From the NCBI RefSeq assembly GCF_017355955.1, contig NZ_JAFFID010000004.1, positions 124,001-188,000 on the forward strand: a DNA stretch of 64,000 bases, given 5' to 3'. A program made the translations under genes and the position numbers. Positions 51,899 to 59,631 of the stretch are shown one piece after another. The first letter of the stretch is position 1. Each line of letters starts with the position of its first letter. The stretch is from Sabulibacter ruber. GTDB taxonomy: Bacteria > Bacteroidota > Bacteroidia > Cytophagales > Hymenobacteraceae. The notes beneath the pieces are model-generated. The model was not told the origin of the DNA. It did not search any database and was given only the letters and a program-made list of their open reading frames with translations.

Positions 51899-52944
51899 AG
51901 GATCGCTTTTGAGACCTGTGTCTCGTTTTGTATGCTGGCTAACCAATTGTTCAGGTGAGGGGAGATCTTCTCGCCTTCAATGATAAACCCATCGTGGCCG
52001 TAGTTAGAGTCAATTTCCACGTAATCGGCGTGGGGCAGGTGTTGGGCCAGGAACTTTTGCTCCTGCGTAGGGCATAGAATATCGCTGCTGATGCCAATGA
52101 TGAGCGTTTTCTGGGCTGTTTTCTCTAAAACAGCCTCTAAACGCCCGCCTCGGCCACGGCCTAAATGGTGGCTGTCTAAGGCTTTGGTCAAGGTCCAGTA
52201 GCTGTAGGCGTTGAAACGAGCCACCAGCTTATCGCCCTGGTAGTTGAGGTAAGAAGAAACGCGGTAATTGTCTAGTTTTTCTGGGTCAGGATCGGTTTGG
52301 TTCTGGGCCAGTATCTGGTAGTTGCGGTAGGTGAGCATGCCTAAGGCGCGAGCCGCTTTCAGGCCTTTGTCACCGGCGGTTGGGCTGGGTTCGCCCCAGG
52401 TACCGTCGGCTTCCAGCATAAGGCGCTGGGTGGTGTGAATGCCAATGCCCCAGGTGCTTTCGGCGGCAGACGTAGCCAGCAGGAACAGGTTCTCCACTAC
52501 TTCCGGCTCGGCAAAGGCCCACTCTAACACTTGAAAGCCGCCACAGCTGCCCCCGGCCAGAATCCGTATCTTCTCCAGGCCCAGGTGTTCACGCAAGAGG
52601 ATGTGTGCCTTCACCATGTCACGGATGGTGACCTGCGGAAAAGACGAATAGTAAGGTTTCTGCGTTTCTGGGTTAATGCTCAGCGGACCAGTAGTGCCGT
52701 AGCAAGAACCTAAAATATTAGCGCAGATAATAAAATATCGGCTGGGGTCAAACGCTTTGTTCTCACCCACCAATCCGTTCCACCAGTCCAGCACGTCTGA
52801 ATTAGCAGTCAAGGCATGGCAAATCCAGACCACATTGCTTTTATTTGCGTTCAGTTGACCGAACGTGTGGTAAGCGATGGTGATTTCTGGAAGTGATTGC
52901 CCTCCTTCTAACGCAAAAGGCTGGTTATATTGAAAATAATGCAT
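51895..52944 (-). CDS. metX: homoserine O-acetyltransferase
   Basis: MetX acylates homoserine, usually with acetyl-CoA, to activate it for sulfur incorporation. The 349-residue alpha/beta-hydrolase has the nucleophile elbow GGSCGG (Ser133), the Asp of GISSDILCPTQEQ (Asp288) and the His of NYGHDGF (His317). A family A repeat is embedded in the coding sequence at 52104-52144, encoding about residues 268-281 (LEAVLEKTAQKT region) without disrupting the frame. It is divergent from the OsmC gene with only 56 bases between. Acetyl versus succinyl specificity is not settled by sequence alone. Confidence 0.93.
   Translation of the reverse strand: MHYFQYNQPFALEGGQSLPEITIAYHTFGQLNANKSNVVWICHALTANSDVLDWWNGLVGENKAFDPSRYFIICANILGSCYGTTGPLSINPETQKPYYSSFPQVTIRDMVKAHILLREHLGLEKIRILAGGSCGGFQVLEWAFAEPEVVENLFLLATSAAESTWGIGIHTTQRLMLEADGTWGEPSPTAGDKGLKAARALGMLTYRNYQILAQNQTDPDPEKLDNYRVSSYLNYQGDKLVARFNAYSYWTLTKALDSHHLGRGRGGRLEAVLEKTAQKTLIIGISSDILCPTQEQKFLAQHLPHADYVEIDSNYGHDGFIIEGEKISPHLNNWLASIQNETQVSKAIL
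52104..52144. repeat. family A palindromic repeat inside the metX coding sequence
   Basis: GCGTTTTCTGGGCTGTTTTC and AAAACAGCCTCTAAACGC form a clear family A palindrome wholly within the metX frame. It encodes a loop-to-helix segment just after GRGRGG. The protein remains full length. Confidence 0.75.
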
Positions 52945-52963
52945 GTAGTCTACTTTAATCTTA

Positions 52964-52971
52964 CAAAGTAA
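52964..52971 (-). promoter_or_regulatory. possible -7 box of metX
   Basis: On the minus strand TTACTTTG is one base off consensus and would start transcription about 13 bases before the metX ATG. The gap to the divergent OsmC gene is too short for a SAM riboswitch. Confidence 0.35.
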
Positions 52972-53000
52972 AGGCCTACAGGCGTAAAACCGTAATAATT

Positions 53001-53423
53001 ATGATAAGAATTGAGATGAACCGCGTGAGTGGAGATTACGGCTTTGAAGCCAGAGACGCGAACGGCCACGTCATCACCACCGATACCAGTATTGAAGGCG
53101 GCGGCACCAACTTTGGCGTACGCCCCATGCAGATGCTTCTGATGGCCCTGGGCGGCTGCAGCGGCATTGACGTAGTCATGATCCTGAAGAAGAAACGGCA
53201 GGAGGTGCAGGGCTTTAAACTGGATATCTCCGGCGAGCGGGAGGTAGGCACAGAACCCTCACTCTGGAAGAAAATCCACGTGGGGTTTGAGTTCCAGGGA
53301 CCCATGGACCTGACCAAAGCCGAACGTGCCTGCCAGTTGTCTATGGAGAAATACTGTTCCGTAGCCGAGACTCTGCGCCGGGCCGGTGCCGAGATTACCT
53401 GGGAGGTGCGCATCACTGAGTAA
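53001..53423 (+). CDS. OsmC/Ohr-family protein
   Basis: The 140-residue protein has the OsmC fold signature: an N-terminal strand run, then the helix MQMLLMALGGCSGIDVVMILKKKRQ with the first reactive Cys (about residue 52). The second Cys is in KYCSVAETLRRAGAEITWEV (about residue 118). OsmC-type proteins reduce organic hydroperoxides or handle sulfur compounds through these Cys. The position among cys/met genes suggests sulfur-linked redox protection, which is an inference. It is divergent from metX and followed by a repeat. Confidence 0.88.
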   Translation: MIRIEMNRVSGDYGFEARDANGHVITTDTSIEGGGTNFGVRPMQMLLMALGGCSGIDVVMILKKKRQEVQGFKLDISGEREVGTEPSLWKKIHVGFEFQGPMDLTKAERACQLSMEKYCSVAETLRRAGAEITWEVRITE

Positions 53424-53442
53424 CAGTTGCTGAGTGCAGGAG

Positions 53443-53481
53443 TGTTTTGGGGCTGTTTGTAGTAAAATAAGCGCCAAACGC
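53443..53481. repeat. family A palindromic repeat
   Basis: The copy (TGTTTTGGGGCTGTTTG to AGCGCCAAACGCA) lies 19 bases after the OsmC stop. Confidence 0.5.
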
Positions 53482-53487
53482 AGAAAT

Positions 53488-53636
53488 GTAGTGGCGTTGC
53501 ACAGTAACGCCGTGGCTCTATGCACCAACTCAGTCTCAAATCTGCCAGAAATTCTTTACTGCGGTGTTGCAGGGCCTGTTCTCCGGGAGGCGTTACTTTT
53601 TCATAGCACCACGGCGTTACGGTGTAACGCCGCTAC
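53488..53636. repeat. inverted-repeat element between OsmC and the sulfhydrylase gene (family F)
   Basis: A 28-base arm at 53488-53515 (GTAGTGGCGTTGC...) pairs with 53609-53636 with three mismatches. About 90 bases lie between. The small frames inside have no protein signature. Confidence 0.65.
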
Positions 53637-53692
53637 AGGGATAGGCCAACCATTAGCACCTCAGCACATTAAAAAAATTAGCACATTAATCC

Positions 53693-54862
53693 ATGGAATA
53701 TCATCCACTTACCAAGGCCATCCGCATCCAGACCGAGCGCACCAACGAGATGGAGCACTCCACGCCCATGTTCCTGACCAGCAGTTTTCAGTTTGAGAAC
53801 GCCGAGGACATGCGGGCGGCCTTCGCCGATGAAACCGATGATAATATCTACAGCCGGTTCAGTAACCCCACCGTACAGGAGTTCACCGATAAGATGGTGG
53901 CCCTGGAAGGCGCGGAGGCGGGCTACGCCACTGCCTCGGGTATGAGTGCCGTGTTCGCCTCTTTTATGGCCTTCCTGAAAGCCGGAGACCACTTGCTGGC
54001 CTGTAACTCCATCTTCGGGAGCACGCACACCATCATCACCAAATACCTGCCCAAATACGGCATTGAGTACACCTACGTGTCTGCTGACAAGCCCGAAGAG
54101 TGGGAAGCCGCCATCAGGCCCAACACCAAGATGCTGTACATTGAGACGCCCACCAACCCCGGGCTTGACATCATTGACCTGGAGGCGGCGGGCCAGCTTT
54201 GCAAAAAGCACAACCTCATCTATAACGTAGACAACTGTTTTGCTACGCCAGTGAACCAGCGCCCCATTGAGTTCGGCGCCGATCTGGTGGTGCATTCCGC
54301 CACCAAGTGGATTGATGGGCAAGGTCGCGTGTTGGGTGGCGTAGTAGTGGGCAAGAAAGAGCTCATCAAAGAGGTGTACCTGTTCTGCCGCAGCTCGGGT
54401 CCGGCTTTGTCGCCGTTCAACGCGTGGGTTCTGAGCAAGAGCCTGGAGACGCTGGACGTACGCATGGAGCGTCACGCGGCCAACGCGCTCTCCATTGCCA
54501 CCAAGCTGCAGGACCATCCGAAACTCTCTTGGGTGAAGTATCCGTTCCTTCCCTCGCACCCCAAGTCTGAGATTGCGAAAAAACAGATGCAAAACGGCGG
54601 CGGCTTGTTCTGTTTCGAGCTGAAAGGCGGCCTGGAAAGCGGGCGCAAATTCCTGGACAGCCTCCAGTTGATGTCGCTCACCGCCAACTTGGGCGATACC
54701 CGCAGCATCGCCTCGCACCCCGCCAGCACCACCCACGCCAAACTCACCGAGGAAGAACGCCAGGCCGTGAGCATCACACCAGGCCTCATCAGAATCTCCG
54801 TGGGCCTGGAGTATGCCGATGATATCCTGAACGATATTCTGCAAGCGCTGGAACAGTGCTGA
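53693..54862 (+). CDS. metZ: O-succinyl/O-acetylhomoserine sulfhydrylase (MetZ type)
   Basis: This is a 389-residue PLP enzyme of the Cys/Met metabolism family. The PLP-binding Lys205 is in SATKWIDGQGR, a form typical of MetZ. Also present are YSRFSNPTV, ATASGMSAV, ETPTNPGL and the NLGDTRSIASHPASTTHAKL segment. It should combine the activated homoserine made by MetX with the sulfide made by the cys operon to give homocysteine. Alternative activities within the family (gamma-synthase, gamma-lyase) are less likely given the motif. The start ATG at 53693 fits the family. Confidence 0.88.
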   Translation: MEYHPLTKAIRIQTERTNEMEHSTPMFLTSSFQFENAEDMRAAFADETDDNIYSRFSNPTVQEFTDKMVALEGAEAGYATASGMSAVFASFMAFLKAGDHLLACNSIFGSTHTIITKYLPKYGIEYTYVSADKPEEWEAAIRPNTKMLYIETPTNPGLDIIDLEAAGQLCKKHNLIYNVDNCFATPVNQRPIEFGADLVVHSATKWIDGQGRVLGGVVVGKKELIKEVYLFCRSSGPALSPFNAWVLSKSLETLDVRMERHAANALSIATKLQDHPKLSWVKYPFLPSHPKSEIAKKQMQNGGGLFCFELKGGLESGRKFLDSLQLMSLTANLGDTRSIASHPASTTHAKLTEEERQAVSITPGLIRISVGLEYADDILNDILQALEQC

Positions 54863-54890
54863 GATTAGAGATTAGGAATTAGGTGTTGAC

Positions 54891-54946
54891 AAAAGCGAAT
54901 CGGGGCTGTTTTTCAGAAAACAGCCCCGATTCGCTTTTTTTGTTTT
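54891..54946 (+). terminator. metZ terminator, family A related
   Basis: The perfect stem AAAAGCGAATCGGGGCTG and its complement surround TTTTTCAGAAAA and are followed by a T-run. The centre is a family A core; the outer extension makes it a textbook intrinsic terminator. Confidence 0.9.
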
Positions 54947-55037
54947 TTTAGATTTCTGGCGCGAGTCTAAAGACTCGTGACGTGGGATGATGCGAGTCTC
55001 CAGACTCGCCGGGAACCACAAGCTAAAAGGACCTTTC

Positions 55038-55115
55038 TATGGCGCGGATTTACTTCCGGGCCTAACAAAACAAGTGCGCATCTTATAAAAGGCACGGAAG
55101 TAAATCCGCGCCATA
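55038..55115. repeat. family D hairpin
   Basis: TATGGCGCGGATTTACTTCCG is mirrored at the far end with minor changes. It is the second copy of the element at 38067-38137, and the two differ by GTTAC versus TTTAC in the stem. Confidence 0.65.
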
Positions 55116-55235
55116 GTTAGCCATAAGTTTCTCATCACCGCCTGTTTCGCTGCTCTGCAGCGAGGATAGTCAGAGACTATCCATCATCCGGAAGGCACGA
55201 GTCTTTAGACTCGCGCCAGCGGAAAGCAAACGCAT

Positions 55236-55281
55236 CCCTGTTTTGGAGCTACTTTTCCTATAAAAGCCTGAAATCAGAAGG
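55236..55281. repeat. family A palindromic repeat
   Basis: The copy (CCCTGTTTTGGAGCTACTTT to GCCTGAAATCAGAAGG) abuts the stop of the minus-strand deacetylase gene, where it would end its transcript. Confidence 0.55.
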
Positions 55282-55283
55282 GA

Positions 55284-56189
55284 CTAAAAACTTCTCACAA
55301 TGCTGTTGTGCAGGCCGTTGGTACTCCAGTAACCGCTGGCAATGATGCGGCGGATGGTGTAGAGTGGGTCTTGCTCATCTCGTTTGGTGGCCAGGATGTA
55401 GGCAGCTTTGAAGCCGCGTTTCTTCAGTTCTGGAATGGCCTCCGATCTCCACAGTCCGAAAGGATACGCGAAGTATTCCACCGGTTTGCCGGTGATGGCT
55501 TCCAGCTGTTTGGTGGGTTTTTCAATCTGGGTGATCCAATCTTTCTCCTGGTACTTCTTCACGTTGTGGTGGTCATAGGTGTGGGAGCCTATCACGTGCC
55601 CAGCGTCTGACAGCTCTTTGATCTGCTCTTTGGTCATGTAATTGGGCCGGCCAATGGAAACGGTCATGATGAAGAAGACCGCTTTGAAACCGTACTTGTC
55701 CAGCTCGGGCTTGGCCACGGTGTATTGGTCCAGCTTGGTGTCATCAAAGGTGAGCATGATGGGCTTGGAAGGGAGCGGGGTGCCTTTGGTGAGGTAGTCC
55801 TGCAGTTGATCGGGCAGGATGGTGTGGTAACCGCTATCGGCCAGCATTTTCATCTGGGCTCTGAAATCGGCAGGTTTCACAATGTAGTCTTTTCCCACTT
55901 TCCCATCGCGGGAGGTCCATTCCCTTATCTGGTGGTAGCACAGAATGGGCACCTGCTTGCGGCTGAGGATGGTGGCGGCCGTGGCTGTCTCGGTTTCAGC
56001 GATGGGGTTTGATTCTGTCTTGACGGAAACCGGCTCAGCGTTGCTTTGGACCTTAGCTGCGGCGGCTACTGCTGGGGTGGAAGAGGCGTTAACTTGTTCT
56101 GCTTTTTGCTCCGGTGAGGAACAGGAGAAAAGTGCGAGGCTAAAAGCGGCAGCCAAAAAGTATCTGCCACCAATGTTGAGAAAAGGCAT
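55284..56189 (-). CDS. polysaccharide deacetylase family lipoprotein
   Basis: The ~301-residue protein from MPFLNIGGRYFLAAAFSLALFSCSS has a lipobox (LFSC), so the start is taken there and not at the upstream in-frame ATG (56276). A linker leads to a NodB-homology domain with the metal-binding Asp of IMLTFDDTKLDQY and the His pair of GSHTYDHHNV. It should remove N-acetyl groups from a cell-surface or environmental glycan in the periplasm or at the surface. The exact substrate is unknown. Confidence 0.88.
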   Translation of the reverse strand: MPFLNIGGRYFLAAAFSLALFSCSSPEQKAEQVNASSTPAVAAAAKVQSNAEPVSVKTESNPIAETETATAATILSRKQVPILCYHQIREWTSRDGKVGKDYIVKPADFRAQMKMLADSGYHTILPDQLQDYLTKGTPLPSKPIMLTFDDTKLDQYTVAKPELDKYGFKAVFFIMTVSIGRPNYMTKEQIKELSDAGHVIGSHTYDHHNVKKYQEKDWITQIEKPTKQLEAITGKPVEYFAYPFGLWRSEAIPELKKRGFKAAYILATKRDEQDPLYTIRRIIASGYWSTNGLHNSIVRSF

Positions 56190-56309
56190 ATAGTAGATCA
56201 GGAATTCAATGCTAACAGGGTAAAAGAAGTTAGTTGTGGAGAGACAGCTTCTTTGGGCACCTTCCACCAACTTCACCTTGTAATCTACTGATTTCTGAGA
56301 TCAGCAGCA

Positions 56310-56351
56310 CTGGTTTCAGGCTTGTTTGCCAGAAAATAAGCTAAAAACAGG
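56310..56351. repeat. family A palindromic repeat
   Basis: The copy (CTGGTTTCAGGCTTGTTTGC to AAGCTAAAAACAGG) lies between the deacetylase and cold-shock genes, about 120 bases upstream of the deacetylase start. Confidence 0.6.
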
Positions 56352-56394
56352 AAGAATCCCTTTCTAAAACTAATACTAGCGCATGCACCAACAA

Positions 56395-56424
56395 AAAAGG
56401 GCTCCACGTGCGTGGAGCCCTTTT
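56395..56424. terminator. terminator of the cold-shock gene
   Basis: AAAAGGGCTCCACG / CGTGGAGCCCTTTT is a perfect palindrome with A/T tracts, about 22 bases downstream of the cold-shock gene stop on the minus strand. Confidence 0.85.
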
Positions 56425-56446
56425 GGAGGACTGATGTATAGTAAAC

Positions 56447-56638
56447 TTAAGCAAGTTTCACATTCACAGCGTTTAGGCCTTTGCGTCCTTCTTTCAGGTC
56501 AAAGGTTACTTCATCGTTTTCTCTGATTTCGTCCACCAGGTTAGACACGTGCACGAAATACTCCTCATTGGAGTCAGCGTCTTTAATGAAACCAAAACCT
56601 TTGGTGTCATTAAAGAATTTTACTTTACCGTTTTTCAT
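56447..56638 (-). CDS. cold-shock domain protein (CspA family)
   Basis: The 63-residue single-OB-fold protein has RNP1 KGFGFI and RNP2 YFVHVS. It binds single-stranded RNA/DNA as an RNA chaperone. It is short but complete. The promoter-like TACCTTTA (56670-56663) upstream is one base off consensus. Confidence 0.95.
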   Translation of the reverse strand: MKNGKVKFFNDTKGFGFIKDADSNEEYFVHVSNLVDEIRENDEVTFDLKEGRKGLNAVNVKLA

Positions 56639-56928
56639 TAAAAGTGATAATAAAAGAAAAACTAAAGGTAAGTATTAAAATCCATAGTCTCTCCTTTTGC
56701 CGAATTTATTTACAAATTCTTAAACCAGGGAGCCCCTTTATGTTAGAAAGCTAATGGCAGAAAAGCGGGCCATAACAGGATAGCAGAATACCCTAAAGTA
56801 TTGAAAGAGCATGCCTGTAGGTTTAGAATTCAGCGCTGCTTAGTACCTTGCCGGCAGATGGTTTGGCTCAGAACCTTTAACTAGCCGGCGGCCCTTAGGC
56901 AAGGCCGCTTCAGGAGGCTGGCTCACAA

Positions 56929-58014
56929 ATGAACACATACATGGCACCAGAAACACAAGAAAAGATAAGAGTAGGACTAATTGGCTTCGGGATGGCGGGG
57001 CAGATTTTCCATGCGCCCTTCCTGCACGTGGTAGAAGGATTTGACTTGGTTAAAATCAGGGAAACCCGGGAGCCAAATATTCAACTGGCCCAGAGCCGGT
57101 ACCCGCAGGCGCAGATCACCAGCCAGGCCGATGACATCATCCAGGATGAAGCCATTGATCTGGTGGTGGTAGCCACGCCCAACAGTTCGCATTATGATCT
57201 AGCGAAAAAAGCGCTGCTAGCGGGCAAACACGTAGTGGTGGAGAAGCCGTTTACAGCTACATCGGCGGAAGCCGAGGAACTGATTCAGCTAGCCAAAGAG
57301 CAGCAGAAAGTACTCACCGTTTACCACAACCGGCGTTGGGACAGCGACTTTAAAACAGTGCAGAAAGTGGTGCAGCAGGGCTTGTTAGGCAACCTGGTGG
57401 AGTATAAAGCCCATTTTGACCGCTTCCGGCCCAACCTGAAAGGCAACACCTGGAAAGAGGAAGCAGCGCCGGGCTCTGGGATTGTCTTTGACTTAGGTTC
57501 TCACCTGATTGACCAGGCGTTGGTGCTGTTTGGGACGCCGCAGGAAATCTCCGCCGATGTGCGCATTCAGCGGCCCAGCAGTCCGGTGATTGATAAGTTT
57601 GAGGCTACGCTGTTTTATGATTCTCTGAAAGTCACTTTATCGGCAGGGGTATTGGTACGGGAACCTAGCCCGCGCTATACCTTGCACGGCGACAAAGGCT
57701 CTTTCCTGAAATACGGCCTAGACGTGCAGGAAAAAGCGCTGAACGATGGCTTGCTGCCGCACACCACCCCTAATTGGGGCGTGGAACCAGAATCCATCTG
57801 GGGCCATCTGAACACCGAGCACCAAGGCTTGCACTTCATTGGCAAACTAGAAAGCGAAGCCGGGCACTACCGCAGTTTCTATGACAACGTGTACGGTGCT
57901 ATCACCGGCCAGACCGAGTTGGCCGTAAAACCAGAGCAGGCCCGCGATGTGATAAAAGTGGTGGAACTCATCATGCAAAGCAGCCAGGAAAAGAGAACCC
58001 TGCCATTTGCCTAA
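56929..58014 (+). CDS. Gfo/Idh/MocA family oxidoreductase
   Basis: The 361-residue protein starts RVGLIGFGMAGQIFHAPF, a Rossmann motif at about residues 13-30. The conserved EKPFTATSAEAEEL sugar-phosphate/inositol dehydrogenase segment follows near residue 105. GSHLIDQALVLFG marks the substrate domain. It should oxidise or reduce a sugar or inositol derivative with NAD(P); the substrate is unknown. ATG 56941 is an alternative start four codons in. A terminator hairpin follows the stop. Confidence 0.9.
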   Translation: MNTYMAPETQEKIRVGLIGFGMAGQIFHAPFLHVVEGFDLVKIRETREPNIQLAQSRYPQAQITSQADDIIQDEAIDLVVVATPNSSHYDLAKKALLAGKHVVVEKPFTATSAEAEELIQLAKEQQKVLTVYHNRRWDSDFKTVQKVVQQGLLGNLVEYKAHFDRFRPNLKGNTWKEEAAPGSGIVFDLGSHLIDQALVLFGTPQEISADVRIQRPSSPVIDKFEATLFYDSLKVTLSAGVLVREPSPRYTLHGDKGSFLKYGLDVQEKALNDGLLPHTTPNWGVEPESIWGHLNTEHQGLHFIGKLESEAGHYRSFYDNVYGAITGQTELAVKPEQARDVIKVVELIMQSSQEKRTLPFA

Positions 58015-58026
58015 ACTGATTGGAGC

Positions 58027-58066
58027 CATTTCCTGGCCGTTTTTCTGAAATCGGCCTGAAAACAGG
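58027..58066. repeat. family A palindromic repeat
   Basis: The copy (CATTTCCTGGCCGTTTTTC to TCGGCCTGAAAACAGG) lies 13 bases after the oxidoreductase stop, ahead of the terminator. Confidence 0.65.
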
Positions 58067-58074
58067 GATAAAGG

Positions 58075-58110
58075 AGGAGCCCGCTGCCAGTTAAGCAGCG
58101 GGCTCCTTGT
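58075..58110. terminator. terminator between convergent genes
   Basis: AGGAGCCCGCTGC and its complement GCAGCGGGCTCCT form a strong stem followed by a T-run, between the oxidoreductase (+) and the OmpA-family gene (-). Confidence 0.85.
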
Positions 58111-58158
58111 TTATTGCTTATAAATCGAAAGCGGTGGGGCTCAGGACTTCGGAAGAAA

Positions 58159-59364
58159 TTAAATCTTCACGAACTCTACCCGGCGGTTATTGGCTTTGGC
58201 TTCGGCGGTGGCGGCCTTGGTGATAGGCATCGATTCTCCCAGTCCTTTTGCTTTCAGACGATCGGCGGAGATGCCCTGGCTGATGAGGTAAGCTTTCACA
58301 GACTCGGCTCTTTGCTGGCTGAGTTTCAGGTTAGAGGCATCGTCGCCGTCGCTGTCGGTGTGGCCATCCACGCTGAATTTAAGGGTAGGCTGCTCCTGCA
58401 TGAGCTTAGCGATGCTGTTCAACGTTCCCGCTGATTCTGGGCGGATATCGGCTTTGTTGGTGTCAAACTTCACGCCGTAAGTCACAATCTTGCCGGTAGC
58501 CAGCACCTGGTCATAGAGCTTTTTGCCGCCCTCGGCAATGAACACGTTCTTGATCATGGTATTTCCCTCTACGCGTCTGTCTACCTTCACTTTCATATTG
58601 ACTGGTTTGCCCACCACATTGGGGATGTTGATCAGCCTATGCTGGTCCAGGTACACTTTCATGCTTCGTTTGTTGAAGGCGATGGAAACGTGGCGCCATT
58701 GGTTTTTGGTGCCGGCTGCCTCCAACTCAGCAGATTTTGACCCGAATTTGCTGAAATGAACGCCTTCCGCGGAAACAATGATGGGGTCCCAGAACATGCC
58801 GTGGGTAGCCTCGTTGTACTTGTTGAGTTCTTCCACGAAATAGATCTCGTAGTTTATGTTGGGGTTGTCTGAGTCAAAGTACAGGTCCATCTCCACGGTG
58901 AAGGTTTCGGGTAACCAGTTTTCGGTCTTCATGAGCGGACTGATGGCGCTGCCGTTGCTTACAAGGTTGATGACGTCTGTCCCGCCAAAAGAAGCAACCT
59001 CAGCATTGCCGTTTTTCAGGTCCCAACGCGAGGGGAACTCACCGTTTTCCTCGCCTTTCAGGTTATCAGAGAACAGCACCTTGTCACCGGGTACAAAATC
59101 ATATTTGCTCCAGACCTTGGCCTTGGTTTCGGTTCCTGCATCTTCTGCCGGTGATTCCTCTGCAGAGGCTTCCTCGCTTTCCTTGGCCTCGGGTTTGGCC
59201 TTTTTGCCAGTAGCTACCTGATCTGCCGTCTTGTTGATTTTGGCATCGATTTTCTCGTTGACTTTGTTTTTGAGCTTGTCCGCGATGTTGAACTGGGCCT
59301 GGGCCGGAAGTGTGAGCAGAGAAAGAACCAATGCTCCTCCAAGGAAAGAAAGTTTAGAAGTCAT
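58159..59364 (-). CDS. OmpA-family protein
   Basis: This is a ~401-residue exported protein. I chose the start MTSKLSFLGGALVLSL so that a signal peptide ending AQAQ is N-terminal; an upstream in-frame ATG at 59427 would bury it. A charged linker with EAKESEEASAEESPAEDA leads to a central domain and a C-terminal OmpA peptidoglycan-binding domain (VDGHTDSDGDDASNLKLSQQRAESV). It anchors the envelope to peptidoglycan. The NxxLSxxRA motif is intact. Confidence 0.9.
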   Translation of the reverse strand: MTSKLSFLGGALVLSLLTLPAQAQFNIADKLKNKVNEKIDAKINKTADQVATGKKAKPEAKESEEASAEESPAEDAGTETKAKVWSKYDFVPGDKVLFSDNLKGEENGEFPSRWDLKNGNAEVASFGGTDVINLVSNGSAISPLMKTENWLPETFTVEMDLYFDSDNPNINYEIYFVEELNKYNEATHGMFWDPIIVSAEGVHFSKFGSKSAELEAAGTKNQWRHVSIAFNKRSMKVYLDQHRLINIPNVVGKPVNMKVKVDRRVEGNTMIKNVFIAEGGKKLYDQVLATGKIVTYGVKFDTNKADIRPESAGTLNSIAKLMQEQPTLKFSVDGHTDSDGDDASNLKLSQQRAESVKAYLISQGISADRLKAKGLGESMPITKAATAEAKANNRRVEFVKI

Positions 59365-59547
59365 AGATGTAAGGGGTATAGGTGAGTGATGTAGTTGCGC
59401 AGGTATTAGACGAAACCAATAGCGCATTTGACTATTGCTATACCCCTAGACAGCTAACACAGGCGGTACCCCTACGGCTCCAGGGATGGGTTGTGAAATG
59501 AGAGGGCCTTTAAGGCAGAGTTCCCCTTTAAAGAAAGCAGGTTCTCG

Positions 59548-59586
59548 CGTTTCAGGCGTGTTTTCTGAATTTTAGCTTAAAAAGAG
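59548..59586. repeat. family A palindromic repeat
   Basis: A moderately degenerate copy (CGTTTCAGGCGTGTTTTC to TTTAGCTTAAAAAG) lies upstream of the OmpA-family gene and downstream of the NUDIX gene. Confidence 0.5.
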
Positions 59587-59631
59587 AGAATTTGGTTGTG
59601 CGTGAAGCTGCCATTAAGGAGAGGACAGAAC

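Larger units (their letters stand above)
54863..55235. other. terminator plus repeat island after metZ
   Basis: No gene is visible. A long terminator (54891-54946) is followed by family C (54956-54979 and 54992-55009), family D (55038-55115), a GGATAGTC/GACTATCC hairpin (about 55163-55182) and family C again (55195-55222). The modules match those of the 38.0-38.25 kb island. Confidence 0.75.

Noticed and set aside
52945..53000. SAM riboswitch before metX
   Set aside because: Only 56 bases separate metX from the divergent OsmC gene, too short for any known SAM riboswitch together with a promoter.
53678..54844. 388-codon minus-strand frame opposite metZ
   Set aside because: It is an antisense shadow. 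The plus-strand PLP-enzyme motifs are complete.
54956..55222. CRISPR array
   Set aside because: The units are palindromes of several different families at irregular spacing, without uniform direct repeats and spacers or cas genes.
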